This document shows positions 28,848 to 38,643 of a DNA stretch of 64,000 bases, piece by piece; position 1 is the first letter of the stretch; each line of letters begins with the position of its first letter. The translations under genes were made by a program, and so were the position numbers. Source of the DNA: Xenorhabdus miraniensis (GTDB lineage Bacteria > Pseudomonadota > Gammaproteobacteria > Enterobacterales > Enterobacteriaceae); NCBI RefSeq assembly GCF_002632615.1, contig NZ_NITZ01000015.1, positions 1-64,000 of the forward strand, read 5' to 3'. The notes under the pieces are model-generated. The model made no database searches and was not told the DNA's origin. It worked only from the letters and a program-made list of their open reading frames with translations.

Positions 28848-29036
28848 CTTTGTAAACAAGCGTAAATAATGACAAAGTCCACATAAATTTACATTAAAAT
28901 AGGATTTATGCAGATTACCCTTATTTTCACCACTCAGTATATTTTTTAGCAAGTTTATCTCTAAGTACTTATAAAATATATTTATTACCTTACCCAACCA
29001 CACAATTTAATATTCTCTACCCCAGAAGGAGCCTTG

Positions 29037-30752
29037 ATGGAGCATTCGACACCTCTTATCACGACCATTGTTGGTGGTTTTGTTCTCGCCTATCTGCTTG
29101 GCATGCTTGCACAGCGCCTAAAAATCTCACCTCTGGTAGGGTATCTTATAGCAGGTGTATTCGCAGGGCCTTTTACACCCGGCTTTGTTGCCGATACTTC
29201 TCTGGCTCCAGAACTTTCAGAAATTGGCGTGATCTTACTGATGTTTGGTGTCGGTCTGCATTTTTCACTCAAGGATTTGTTAGCCGTTAAATCAATTGCC
29301 ATTCCTGGGGCTATTGCCCAGATTGCTGTTGCTACCTTATTGGGAGCAGGATTATCAGCATTACTCGGGTGGAATCTATCCAGCGGTATTGTCTTTGGCC
29401 TCTGTTTGTCCACCGCCAGCACAGTAGTATTACTCCGGGCACTAGAAGAACGACAGCTCATTGATAGCCAAAGGGGACAAATTGCCATTGGTTGGTTGAT
29501 TGTAGAAGATCTGGCGATGGTGCTGGCGCTGGTATTACTCCCCGCAATAGCCGGCCTTCTGAGTAATCAGGATGCCAATATTGGTCAGCTTCTGCTTAAG
29601 CTAGCCATTACAATTGGTAAGGTTGTTGCCTTTATTTTATTAATGATCTTTGTTGGAAGAAGAGTGATACCTTGGCTACTGGCGAAAACGGCCAGTACAG
29701 GTTCCCGTGAATTATTTACACTGGCGGTGCTTGCGATTGCACTGGGTGTTGCTTATGGTGCCGTAACACTATTTGATGCTTCATTTGCTCTCGGAGCATT
29801 CTTTGCCGGCATGGTACTGAATGAGTCAGAATTGAGCCATCGGGCAGCACAAGATACTCTGCCGCTAAGGGATGCGTTCGCGGTTCTTTTCTTTGTCTCC
29901 GTTGGTATGCTGTTTGATCCAATGGTTCTGCTCCAGCAGCCTCTCGCTATTTTAGGCACACTTGCCATTATTATCATTGGCAAGTCATTGGCAGCTATGT
30001 TGTTAGTCAGAATGTTTGGTCATACACGACGTACAGCCCTGACTATTTCTGCCAGCCTCGCCCAAATTGGTGAGTTCGCCTTTATTCTGGCAGGTCTTGG
30101 TGTCATACATGGATTTTTAGATGGGGAAGCGCGTAATCTTGTACTGGCTGGTGCCATCATTTCCATCATGCTGAATCCTGTTCTGTTCAGTCTGCTGGAT
30201 CGCTATTTGGAAAAAACAGAGACGATTGAAGAACAATTACTCGAAGAAACGCTGGAAGAAGAAACCCAGATCTCCGTTGATATCTGCGGACACGCCATTA
30301 TAGTGGGCTATGGTCGGGTTGGGCGTCTACTCTGCCAGCGTTTACAAGAAAAAAACTTTCCTGTGGTGGTTATTGAAGATACACGCGCTCGGTTTGAAGA
30401 ATTGGGAGAAATGGGTATTAGTGCCGTGATGGGTAATGCAGCCAATAAAGATATTATGGCTCTGGCAAGGCTCGATTGCGCCTGTGCGTTATTCCTGACA
30501 ATCCCTAATGGCTACGAAGCCGGTGAAATTGTTGCGAATGCCAGAGAAATTAGGCCAGATATTAGTATCATCGTGCGCGCCCATTATGATGATGAAGTTG
30601 CCTATATTACGGAGCGTGGTACTAACCAGATCATTATTGGTGAGCATGAAATAGCAAGGGCAATGGCTGATGTACTTCCTGAATATGAAGAAGGTTGTCC
30701 GATAGAGCCACCATCATCCCTTTCACCAGCAGCCCCACCATCAACAACATAA
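29037..30752 (+). CDS. ybaL: CPA2-family cation/proton antiporter YbaL
   Basis: YbaL is a predicted K+/H+ antiporter of the Kef type in the inner membrane. The 571-residue protein has about 12 membrane segments (1-390), with VEDLAMVL in the transport core and AFFAGMVLNESELSHRA. It ends in a TrkA-N nucleotide-binding domain starting HAIIVGYGRVGRLLC (near 421), which would gate transport by NAD(H) or similar ligand. I chose ATG over an adjacent TTG; AGAAGGAG lies just upstream. Confidence 0.95.
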   Translation: MEHSTPLITTIVGGFVLAYLLGMLAQRLKISPLVGYLIAGVFAGPFTPGFVADTSLAPELSEIGVILLMFGVGLHFSLKDLLAVKSIAIPGAIAQIAVATLLGAGLSALLGWNLSSGIVFGLCLSTASTVVLLRALEERQLIDSQRGQIAIGWLIVEDLAMVLALVLLPAIAGLLSNQDANIGQLLLKLAITIGKVVAFILLMIFVGRRVIPWLLAKTASTGSRELFTLAVLAIALGVAYGAVTLFDASFALGAFFAGMVLNESELSHRAAQDTLPLRDAFAVLFFVSVGMLFDPMVLLQQPLAILGTLAIIIIGKSLAAMLLVRMFGHTRRTALTISASLAQIGEFAFILAGLGVIHGFLDGEARNLVLAGAIISIMLNPVLFSLLDRYLEKTETIEEQLLEETLEEETQISVDICGHAIIVGYGRVGRLLCQRLQEKNFPVVVIEDTRARFEELGEMGISAVMGNAANKDIMALARLDCACALFLTIPNGYEAGEIVANAREIRPDISIIVRAHYDDEVAYITERGTNQIIIGEHEIARAMADVLPEYEEGCPIEPPSSLSPAAPPSTT

Positions 30753-30806
30753 TTTGCTGTTCAAGGAATATCCCCCTGATTAAGGGGATATTCCCAGTTT
30801 CCAGTA

Positions 30807-32117
30807 TTAACGTTCCCAGTAAGATTCTTCCAAACTATCTTCTTTTTCCGGCAATCCTCGTGTCAGGCGTGGAGCATGCTGGCTCAATACCTGATAACTT
30901 ACCCTATTTGCGTACTTACACACTTGAGCTAAAGAAGAGTACGTTAAATAAGAACGCATATGTTTGCTAGAATTAGGCACGTTCATGCGATGATAGCTGT
31001 TGGCAGTAATATCATGCAGCAATGCGGATAATGCGCCGTCGCCTGCTCCATTGGTATTCATTATTTTTTCAGGGCCGCCCATATAAGGTTCAATATGGGA
31101 ATAGACTCGCATTGGATTCTGACAATCTACTTTGCGCATCGCGCGGCTGAATTCATAACGGTTAAATTCCGCAATTGCACCAGGTAATAAAGGATGGGAT
31201 GTTTGGCGCTTGTACTCTTCTTCGGTATAACCCGCCATATATAACCCAGCAGGCCCTGCCGTGCACAACACCAAATCGACCCAATCAAGCGCCTTATCTG
31301 CCGCCAGTAAAGGATCACTGAAGCCTGTCAGCTCATGAGCTTCATCTTCATTCATTGCTACCACTGAAACATTTTCAGCCAGGAAATCACGCCACCATTG
31401 AGGATCATCAGCAATGACGTATTTTGTTCCTAATGTCAGCACAACCGGTACATTATGTTTTTTTGCATATTCAATGGCTTTCATCGTTGCTTCCGGCATG
31501 GGTTCACCCGGTTTGCAACGTACCAGATACGCGGTAATCACTAATGCTGATGCTTCCGCAATAATATGTTCTGGAATGCTTTCTGGACGAAGCTGGTTCA
31601 TCAAACCCGGGCTGATAGCAAAGGTTCTTTCACCATTTTCTGTCACTAAAGTAAAGCAACGACCAATTGGGCCATCAACGCCCTGTAAGTGGTTCAAATT
31701 CATGCGACTGGATGTATTACAAAGATAACAATACGCATAACTTCCTATCTGGATGTTATTGCACATAGTACCAAGCAGTACAGATTTGTCGTCGGCTAAA
31801 ACGGAATAATTATGCAGGGTGTTGCCAATAGTGCCACCGGCAAATTCATGGCTGATCAGATTATTATCTGTCAGTTCCCTATAGAGAGCCTCGGCAACAT
31901 GATCTTCAATAACTAACGAATGCCCCTGGCTCAAGTTGTAACGTTGGATAAAACTCTCATCAACCTTAGCTTCAATATCCACCAGTGTTTGGTCAATGCC
32001 GACGATATAGGCTCGGTTATTTTCAGTGTCCATCATTTCTTTGATGGGCTGGAGAAGAGGATCTCTTAAGCTGACAGGAAAGTAATGTTTAGATTTACGT
32101 TTACCAGGGAATTTCAT
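30807..32117 (-). CDS. gsk: Inosine-guanosine kinase
   Basis: Gsk phosphorylates inosine and guanosine with ATP in purine salvage. The 436-residue protein is a PfkB/ribokinase-family member: VGIDQTLVDIEAKV near the start, GGTIGNTLHNYSVL substrate loop, and the catalytic anion-hole motif NTNGAGDGA near residue 360. It matches E. coli Gsk over its full length. Together with ushA and the Tsx-like channel it could use nucleosides released outside the cell. It is the last gene of the hemH-wzz-gsk run on this strand. Confidence 0.97.
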   Translation of the reverse strand: MKFPGKRKSKHYFPVSLRDPLLQPIKEMMDTENNRAYIVGIDQTLVDIEAKVDESFIQRYNLSQGHSLVIEDHVAEALYRELTDNNLISHEFAGGTIGNTLHNYSVLADDKSVLLGTMCNNIQIGSYAYCYLCNTSSRMNLNHLQGVDGPIGRCFTLVTENGERTFAISPGLMNQLRPESIPEHIIAEASALVITAYLVRCKPGEPMPEATMKAIEYAKKHNVPVVLTLGTKYVIADDPQWWRDFLAENVSVVAMNEDEAHELTGFSDPLLAADKALDWVDLVLCTAGPAGLYMAGYTEEEYKRQTSHPLLPGAIAEFNRYEFSRAMRKVDCQNPMRVYSHIEPYMGGPEKIMNTNGAGDGALSALLHDITANSYHRMNVPNSSKHMRSYLTYSSLAQVCKYANRVSYQVLSQHAPRLTRGLPEKEDSLEESYWER

Positions 32118-32207
32118 AATTAATTGCTGTTATAGAGCCAAAACATGCGGCATGTTAGCACAATATGGTGTGACACAATACTGGGACAGAACAAAAAACA
32201 ACACGAC

Positions 32208-32245
32208 AAAAAATACAGACAGCCAATGTTGCAATAACATTGGCT
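32208..32245 (-). terminator. Terminator after wzz
   Basis: AGCCAATGTT / AACATTGGCT (32221-32230 with 32236-32245) is a perfect 10-bp stem with a 5-base loop. On the minus strand it is followed within eight bases by TTTTTT. Confidence 0.85.
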
Positions 32246-32332
32246 GCCGGATATTAGCGATATTATTTAGCTTTCAAGCAACTGCTTTATTGGCTGTGCT
32301 GCAACTTGAAATCTATTGAATAGATTATCATG

Positions 32333-33436
32333 TTAAGCTGCTTGTTTCTGGCGACTACGTACCATGTGACTCAGCAAAACAAACATAACAGAAAGAATAA
32401 ATCCTATAAAACCCGCACCAATCAGGATCAATAAACGCTTAGGTGAGTCTTTTGATGTCGGTTCATAAGGTTCCTGCATAAATTTGAATGGTTCAAAATT
32501 AACCGTGTTGACATTTATTTTTTCCAGATTTTTGATATATAGCTGACGGTTACGCAAATCAGCATCAATTTTTGTTGGATCGGTAATTTCTTCAGTAACT
32601 TGCAGTTTACGTTGCAAAGCATCAGAGCCTAATGCAATCGAATAATCTGGGTCATCCTTGATCATTGCCCCACCATTGGATACGGGCTTTTTAACACCTG
32701 CCGAGTCAGCAATAGAAATCGCATATTTCAATCGCTCAATATTTACACTTCGCATATTGGCAATACGTTCCAAGTCGATAGCATAAAGCTTCTGCGAATA
32801 TTCCAGTTTCTGATGAACCATGTCAGTGAGTTCATCTTTTATTTGATCACGAACAACTGAAGAGACAAATCTGATATAGCCCGTCAACAGATTGTAAGCA
32901 TCCTTTGAGTTATCTGCACTGAAAGAGAGCGTGGACTCATTATCTTCATCATCTTTCTTAGGCAATGATGCAGAGATGCTTTTATTGACAATTTTCTCGA
33001 TTAGCCTTCTTTTTTCCTGCTCAGAAATATCATCATTCCTGGCAAGCAAGGCCTTAAAGTAATCGGTATTGACCAAATACTCTTCTCGCAATACACGCGA
33101 GTTATAGTTTTCAATAAAACGCTGATATAGGGACTCTTCTGTCACTTTTGGCTCAAGGTTCAGAACGTGCAACCCTGTCAACGCATTTTTCAATGGCTGA
33201 AACTCTTCCAACCCCGGTTTAACCACCGCAGCGGTACTGGTCCATTTCTGTGGCATAAATGATGCAACACCGAAACCAACAACCGCAAAAACAAACGAAA
33301 CTGCAATTATCAAATATTTTGATTGGAAGAGTACGGAAAATAGCTCAAACAAATCGATTTCATCTTCCTGCGCAGGATGGTAATAATTTGAATGTTCTTC
33401 ATAAAAATCGGGGTGTTTAATAGGTTTGTCACTCAT
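32333..33436 (-). CDS. wzz: O-antigen chain-length regulator (Wzz/FepE family)
   Basis: Wzz proteins set the modal length of O-antigen polymer at the inner membrane. The 367-residue protein has two membrane segments near the ends: YLIIAVSFVFAVVGFGVASF, just after EIDLFELFSVLF, and LLILIGAGFIGFILSVMFVLL near the C-terminus. A large helical periplasmic domain lies between, with PQKWTSTAAVVKP and the conserved VNTVNFEPFKF. It resembles FepE more than WzzB in the ADSAGVKKPVSNG and DDPDYSIALGSDALQRKL blocks. I chose the ATG behind AGAGATA; an upstream ATG would add 25 residues. No other O-antigen gene is present beside it. Confidence 0.88.
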   Translation of the reverse strand: MSDKPIKHPDFYEEHSNYYHPAQEDEIDLFELFSVLFQSKYLIIAVSFVFAVVGFGVASFMPQKWTSTAAVVKPGLEEFQPLKNALTGLHVLNLEPKVTEESLYQRFIENYNSRVLREEYLVNTDYFKALLARNDDISEQEKRRLIEKIVNKSISASLPKKDDEDNESTLSFSADNSKDAYNLLTGYIRFVSSVVRDQIKDELTDMVHQKLEYSQKLYAIDLERIANMRSVNIERLKYAISIADSAGVKKPVSNGGAMIKDDPDYSIALGSDALQRKLQVTEEITDPTKIDADLRNRQLYIKNLEKINVNTVNFEPFKFMQEPYEPTSKDSPKRLLILIGAGFIGFILSVMFVLLSHMVRSRQKQAA

Positions 33437-33601
33437 TATCTCTATATCCAATCCAAATAGTTTTGCTTTTCTTGATGATACGCGAGCTTCTCTCTTGCTC
33501 ACAGTACTCATTGATTAAAAACAGTATTCTTAAAAATTATACAACCAACAATGCTTGCCACTCACCCTGTGAGTTATTCCCCTATAACAAGCAATTGCAA
33601 C

Positions 33602-34579
33602 TTATTGAATGATATTATTTACTAAATTTTCGAACAACGAAATATGGCGCTCATTATCATTAAGTGCGGAGATATATTCAAACTTTTTCCCACCCGCATT
33701 CAAAAAGATAGTCTTATTCTGTTGCTTAATTTCTTCCAATGTTTCCAAACAATCGGCTGAAAATCCCGGACATATCACTTGAACATGCTCCACGCCTTGT
33801 TCTGGCAATGATGCCATTGTTTTGTCTGTATAGGGTGATAACCACGGTAAGCGACCAAAACGAGACTGATACGTCATCATGATTTTATCTGCCGGATAGT
33901 CCAATGTTTGAGCTAAGGTTTGAACTAAGAGTTGAGTCGTCACTTTGCAATCCTGCGGATAAACATCTCCCATTGTTGCCAGACGCTCGGGAATACCATG
34001 ATAAGAAAGGATTAGACGATCAGGCTGACCATGTTTTGTAAAACTCTCTTCAATGGATTCCCTTAATGCTGCAATATAAGCAGGATGTGATGCGTAGCTA
34101 CGGATAAAATGCAGTGTGGGGATTGTACGATATCCCTTCAATATCTTACTAATGCTATCAAATACCGCTGCTGATGTTGTGCTGGAATATTGAGGATAAA
34201 GCGGCAATATAATTAAATCATCAATATTTTGTTGCAACAAACTATCTACTGCCTGAGATAAAGAAGGTGAGCCGTAGGTCATTCCCAAAACAACGGGATT
34301 ATCCGCCAATTTTTCACTCAGCAATTTCTGCTGACGGAGACCGTAAACTAACAGAGGAGAACCCTCTTCCATCCAAATTTCTTGGTAAAGTTTGGCAACA
34401 CGAGAAGAACGGAAAGGAAGAATGAGCCCGTGCAGTATCGGCTTCCAAATCAGTGGGGGAATATCAACCACCCTTCTGTCACTCAGAAACTGAGCCAGAT
34501 AACGCCTTATCGCTGCTGGCGTTGGTGCATCCGGCGTACCAAGATTGACCAATAAAACACCATACTTCTTGCTACTCAT
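33602..34579 (-). CDS. hemH: Ferrochelatase
   Basis: HemH inserts Fe2+ into protoporphyrin IX, the last step of haem synthesis. The 325-residue protein has the opening [22 protein letters not shown], the catalytic histidine segment [10 protein letters not shown], and the C-terminal [17 protein letters not shown] with the glutamate-rich metal path. Length agrees with E. coli (320). It lies directly after adk on the same strand. Confidence 0.97.
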   Translation of the reverse strand: MSSKKYGVLLVNLGTPDAPTPAAIRRYLAQFLSDRRVVDIPPLIWKPILHGLILPFRSSRVAKLYQEIWMEEGSPLLVYGLRQQKLLSEKLADNPVVLGMTYGSPSLSQAVDSLLQQNIDDLIILPLYPQYSSTTSAAVFDSISKILKGYRTIPTLHFIRSYASHPAYIAALRESIEESFTKHGQPDRLILSYHGIPERLATMGDVYPQDCKVTTQLLVQTLAQTLDYPADKIMMTYQSRFGRLPWLSPYTDKTMASLPEQGVEHVQVICPGFSADCLETLEEIKQQNKTIFLNAGGKKFEYISALNDNERHISLFENLVNNIIQ

Positions 34580-34682
34580 TCCTCAGTACCCCATTTAATT
34601 GACTGACAATCCAGTATAAAACATGAGTTATAGTCACATATAACATTTCATGGAGTGAATTTCTCATAGAGTGCGGTAGAGT

Positions 34683-34714
34683 GCAAAAAAGTCAGGCGGC
34701 ATAAATACCGCCTG
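34683..34714 (-). terminator. adk terminator
   Basis: CAGGCGG / CCGCCTG (34693-34699 with 34708-34714) forms a stable stem, and the minus strand continues ACTTTTTTGC. It is a rho-independent terminator for adk. Confidence 0.9.
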
Positions 34715-34740
34715 TTCCAACAATTCAAAAATACACTAAA

Positions 34741-35424
<684 letters not shown>

Positions 35425-35505
35425 TTAAAGAAAACGTACCACCATAACATTTGAATAGGGCATGGCTCAAGAAAACAGGTAAACGTTTTCGCATTATAAA
35501 AAAAT

Positions 35506-35545
35506 AAACCACGCTCCATTTTCCGCTGAAGCGTGGTTTTTTATC
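35506..35545. terminator. Terminator between htpG and adk
   Basis: AAACCACGCT / AGCGTGGTTT (35506-35515 with 35530-35539) is a 10-bp stem with T-runs on both strands. It ends the htpG transcript on the minus strand. Confidence 0.88.
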
Positions 35546-35560
35546 ATAATCTCGACGAGA

Positions 35561-37456
35561 TTAAGCTTTTTCAGCTAATAATAATTGATTCATTCTACGA
35601 ATGAATTGGTTTGGATCATCCAATGTGCCACGTTCCGCAAACAGTGCTTGATCCAGCAGCAATTCTATCCAATCAGCAAACTGCATCTCATCTTCAATAT
35701 CAGCCGCTTTTTTAACCAAGTTGTGTTCTGGATTCAGCTCAAAATTATAGCTTACTTCTGGCATAGATTGACCAGCAGCAGCAAACAACTTCGCCATTTG
35801 GGTGCTCATTCCATTCGCATCGGTTGTTACGATTGCTGGTGTATCTGTCAGGCGATGAGTTAACTTCACTTCCTTCACACGCTCACCCAGCAATGTTTTA
35901 ACACGTTCAACAAATGGTTCCAGTTTTTTATCTGCTTCTTCCTGCTCAGATTTGTTTTCATCCGCCAATTTGTCAAGAGACTCATCAGCTTTGCTAACAG
36001 ATTGGAATGATTTACCGTCGAATTCAGTCAGATAACTCATCATCCATTCATCGATACGGTCAGACAGCAGCAGAACTTCAATACCTTTCTTGCGGAACAA
36101 CTCCAGATGTGGGCTATTCTTCGCCGCAGCGTAGCTATCCGCAGTAATGTAATAAATTTTCTCCTGCCCTTCTGCCATGCGGCCGATGTACTCTTCCAGA
36201 GAAACGGTTTGTGCTGAACCATCATCGTGCGTTGTCGCAAAACGCAGCAATTTGGCGATAGCCTCTTTGTTTGAGCTATCTTCAGCAGGCCCTTCTTTCA
36301 GCACTAATCCAAATTGCTGCCAGAAAGTCTGATATTTTTCTGCATCGTCTTTTGCCAGTTTATCCAGCATCTGCAATACACGTTTAGTCAACGCGCTGCG
36401 TAAGTTGCGAGTGATTGTGCTGTCTTGCAGTATTTCACGAGAAACATTCAACGGCAGATCGTTGGAGTCGATCAGGCCACAAACAAAACGCAGATAGTTT
36501 GGCATGAACTGATCAGCTTCATCCATGATGAATACACGCTGTACATACAGTTTCAGGCCATGTTTATGTTCACGGTTCCACATATCCCATGGTGCCTGGG
36601 AAGGAATATATAACAGGCTGGTATATTCCTGCTTACCTTCAACGCGGTTATGGCTCCAGATCAGAGAATCGGTAAAATCATGGGAAATGTGTTTATAAAA
36701 CTCTTGGTATTCCTCGTCACTGATTTCTGCTTTACCGCGGGTCCACAAAGCTTGAGCTTTGTTGATTTTTTCCCATGTAACGGTGACCGAATCGTCTTCT
36801 TCGTTTTTAGTTTGTGTTTCGATTTCAACCGGTAAGGCAATGTGATCAGAATATTTACCGATGATTGAACGCAGACGCCAGTCATTGAGGAATTCACTTT
36901 CCCCATCACGCAAATGCAGGGTGATTTCTGTGCCACGTCCTGCTTTTTCAATATCTGCAACGGTGTAATCACCTTCACCGGTGGACTCCCAGAACACACC
37001 TTGTTCAGCCGCCGCACCCGCTGCACGGGTACGTACAGTCACTTTATCCGCAACGATGAACGCAGAGTAGAAACCTACGCCAAATTGACCAATCAATTGG
37101 CTGTCTTTTGCCTGATCAGAACCGATGGATTCAAGAAATGCTTTAGTACCGGATTTTGCAATTGTTCCAAGATTATCAATCACTTCATCGCGGGACATAC
37201 CGATACCATTATCACTGATGGTGATAGTTTTTTGCTCTTTATCAACAGCCAGACGCACACGTAATTCACCATCATTTTCATACAGTTCAGGCGCGGATAA
37301 TGCACGGAAACGTAATTTGTCTGCCGCATCAGATGCGTTTGAAATCAATTCACGGAGAAAAATTTCTTTGTTGGAATAGAGAGAATGGATCATCAACTGC
37401 AACAGCTGTTTGACTTCAGACTGAAATCCACGGGTTTCCTGATCTTTCATGTTCAT
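35561..37456 (-). CDS. htpG: Hsp90-family chaperone HtpG
   Basis: HtpG is the cytosolic ATP-dependent Hsp90 chaperone. The 631-residue protein has the GHKL ATPase N-domain with E39 region ([12 protein letters not shown]), [12 protein letters not shown] and [11 protein letters not shown]. The middle domain contains the catalytic arginine segment [11 protein letters not shown], and a C-terminal dimerisation domain ends [16 protein letters not shown] lies six bases before the chosen ATG. A sigma-32 promoter is directly readable upstream. Confidence 0.97.
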   Translation of the reverse strand: MNMKDQETRGFQSEVKQLLQLMIHSLYSNKEIFLRELISNASDAADKLRFRALSAPELYENDGELRVRLAVDKEQKTITISDNGIGMSRDEVIDNLGTIAKSGTKAFLESIGSDQAKDSQLIGQFGVGFYSAFIVADKVTVRTRAAGAAAEQGVFWESTGEGDYTVADIEKAGRGTEITLHLRDGESEFLNDWRLRSIIGKYSDHIALPVEIETQTKNEEDDSVTVTWEKINKAQALWTRGKAEISDEEYQEFYKHISHDFTDSLIWSHNRVEGKQEYTSLLYIPSQAPWDMWNREHKHGLKLYVQRVFIMDEADQFMPNYLRFVCGLIDSNDLPLNVSREILQDSTITRNLRSALTKRVLQMLDKLAKDDAEKYQTFWQQFGLVLKEGPAEDSSNKEAIAKLLRFATTHDDGSAQTVSLEEYIGRMAEGQEKIYYITADSYAAAKNSPHLELFRKKGIEVLLLSDRIDEWMMSYLTEFDGKSFQSVSKADESLDKLADENKSEQEEADKKLEPFVERVKTLLGERVKEVKLTHRLTDTPAIVTTDANGMSTQMAKLFAAAGQSMPEVSYNFELNPEHNLVKKAADIEDEMQFADWIELLLDQALFAERGTLDDPNQFIRRMNQLLLAEKA

Positions 37457-37510
37457 TTATTACCTCAATCTAAATCCAGTTCAGATATGTAAAATCGGAC
37501 GATGGTAATC

Positions 37511-37539
37511 AAATGGGGATAGATCCGGAGGGTTTCAAG
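37511..37539 (-). promoter_or_regulatory. Sigma-32 heat-shock promoter of htpG
   Basis: On the minus strand CTTGAAA (37533-37539) and CCCCATTT (37511-37518) are spaced 14 bp, an almost exact match to the RpoH consensus. The start of transcription would be about 60 bases before the htpG ATG. Confidence 0.93.
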
Positions 37540-37591
37540 TTAGAACAACAAGAATAATGTAAAATTAGTCCAGTCAACGTGTAAATTTATT

Positions 37592-37624
37592 ATGGATGGC
37601 GGCATGTTCCGCAACACCATCCAT
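37592..37624 (-). terminator. Hairpin after recR
   Basis: ATGGATGG / CCATCCAT (37592-37599 with 37617-37624) lies between recR and the htpG promoter. There is no T-run, so termination is uncertain. Confidence 0.45.
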
Positions 37625-37655
37625 TTGAATTTACTACAAAAACTTAGGCAAGAAA

Positions 37656-38264
37656 TCACACTTGAGTGATTTTTTGGCGGCCAGCCAGCGAATGGGATAG
37701 CGTTGTACCATCCACCATTTCAAGCTCACCACCAACAGGAACACCGTGGGCGATTCGGCTGGCTGTCACGCCATACTGCGAACACATTTCTGCAATATAG
37801 TTTGCTGTCGCCTCTCCTTCGACCGTTGGATTCGTTGCCAAAATAATTTCTGACAATGTTTCAGAAGGTAATCGTTCTTCTAAACGATCCAAACCAATAT
37901 CCATTGGCCCGATGCCATCCAGAGGCGATAAGTGCCCCATCAGGACAAAGTAACGCCCTGCAAACTGACCTGTCTGCTCAATGGCATGAATATCAGCCGG
38001 GCTTTCTACCACACAAATCTGCCCATTCTGCTGACGGCGGGGATTGGCACAAATAGCGCATTGTTCCTGTTCAGTGAATGTCCGGCAATCCTGACAGTGA
38101 CCAATTTCAGACATCGCTCGCGTCAATGCCTGCGCCAGCCGCATTCCACCACTGCGTTCCCGCTGTAATAGATGAAATGCCATCCGCTGCGCAGACTTAG
38201 GGCCTACGCCGGGTAAACAGCGTAGTGCTTCCATCAGCGATTCAAGAAGAGGGCTGGTTTGCAT
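37656..38264 (-). CDS. recR: Recombination mediator protein RecR
   Basis: RecR works with RecF and RecO to load RecA on gapped DNA. The 202-residue protein shows an N-terminal helix-hairpin-helix ([17 protein letters not shown]), a four-cysteine zinc finger (CQDC...CAIC, about 57-75) and a Toprim domain ([15 protein letters not shown]). The start overlaps the ybaB stop by one base, so it is translationally coupled in the dnaX-ybaB-recR operon. Confidence 0.97.
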   Translation of the reverse strand: MQTSPLLESLMEALRCLPGVGPKSAQRMAFHLLQRERSGGMRLAQALTRAMSEIGHCQDCRTFTEQEQCAICANPRRQQNGQICVVESPADIHAIEQTGQFAGRYFVLMGHLSPLDGIGPMDIGLDRLEERLPSETLSEIILATNPTVEGEATANYIAEMCSQYGVTASRIAHGVPVGGELEMVDGTTLSHSLAGRQKITQV

Positions 38265-38593
38265 TAGAATGGCATCTTAAAGCCAGGCGGTAATTGCATT
38301 CCGCTGGAAACACTTGCCATTTTTTCTTTCTGGGTTTCTTCAATACGGCGAGCCGCATCATTGAAAGCAGCAGCAATCAGATCTTCCAGCATATCTTTGT
38401 CATCGTCCATCAGGCTTGGATCGATTTCAATACGGCGGCAGTTGTGTGCACCATTAATAGTCACTTTAACCAGACCCGCGCCAGATTCACCCGTCACTTC
38501 CAGACTTGCAATTTCTTCCTGCATTTTCTGCATTTTTTCTTGCATCTGCTGGGCCTGTTTCATCAAATTGCCCAAACCACCTTTACCAAACAT
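38264..38593 (-). CDS. ybaB: Nucleoid-associated protein YbaB
   Basis: YbaB (EbfC family) binds DNA as a dimer and affects nucleoid structure. The 109-residue protein has a long N-terminal amphipathic helix ([19 protein letters not shown]), a central [18 protein letters not shown] sheet and a C-terminal helix. It lies 50 bp after dnaX and overlaps recR. Confidence 0.97.
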   Translation of the reverse strand: MFGKGGLGNLMKQAQQMQEKMQKMQEEIASLEVTGESGAGLVKVTINGAHNCRRIEIDPSLMDDDKDMLEDLIAAAFNDAARRIEETQKEKMASVSSGMQLPPGFKMPF

Positions 38594-38643
38594 AATTCTC
38601 TCTCTTCGCTATAGCCACAGCATAATAAGGTACACTGTGGCGG

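Noticed and set aside
33437..33601. JUMPstart/ops element upstream of wzz
   Set aside because: GGCGGTAG is not present in the hemH-wzz gap.
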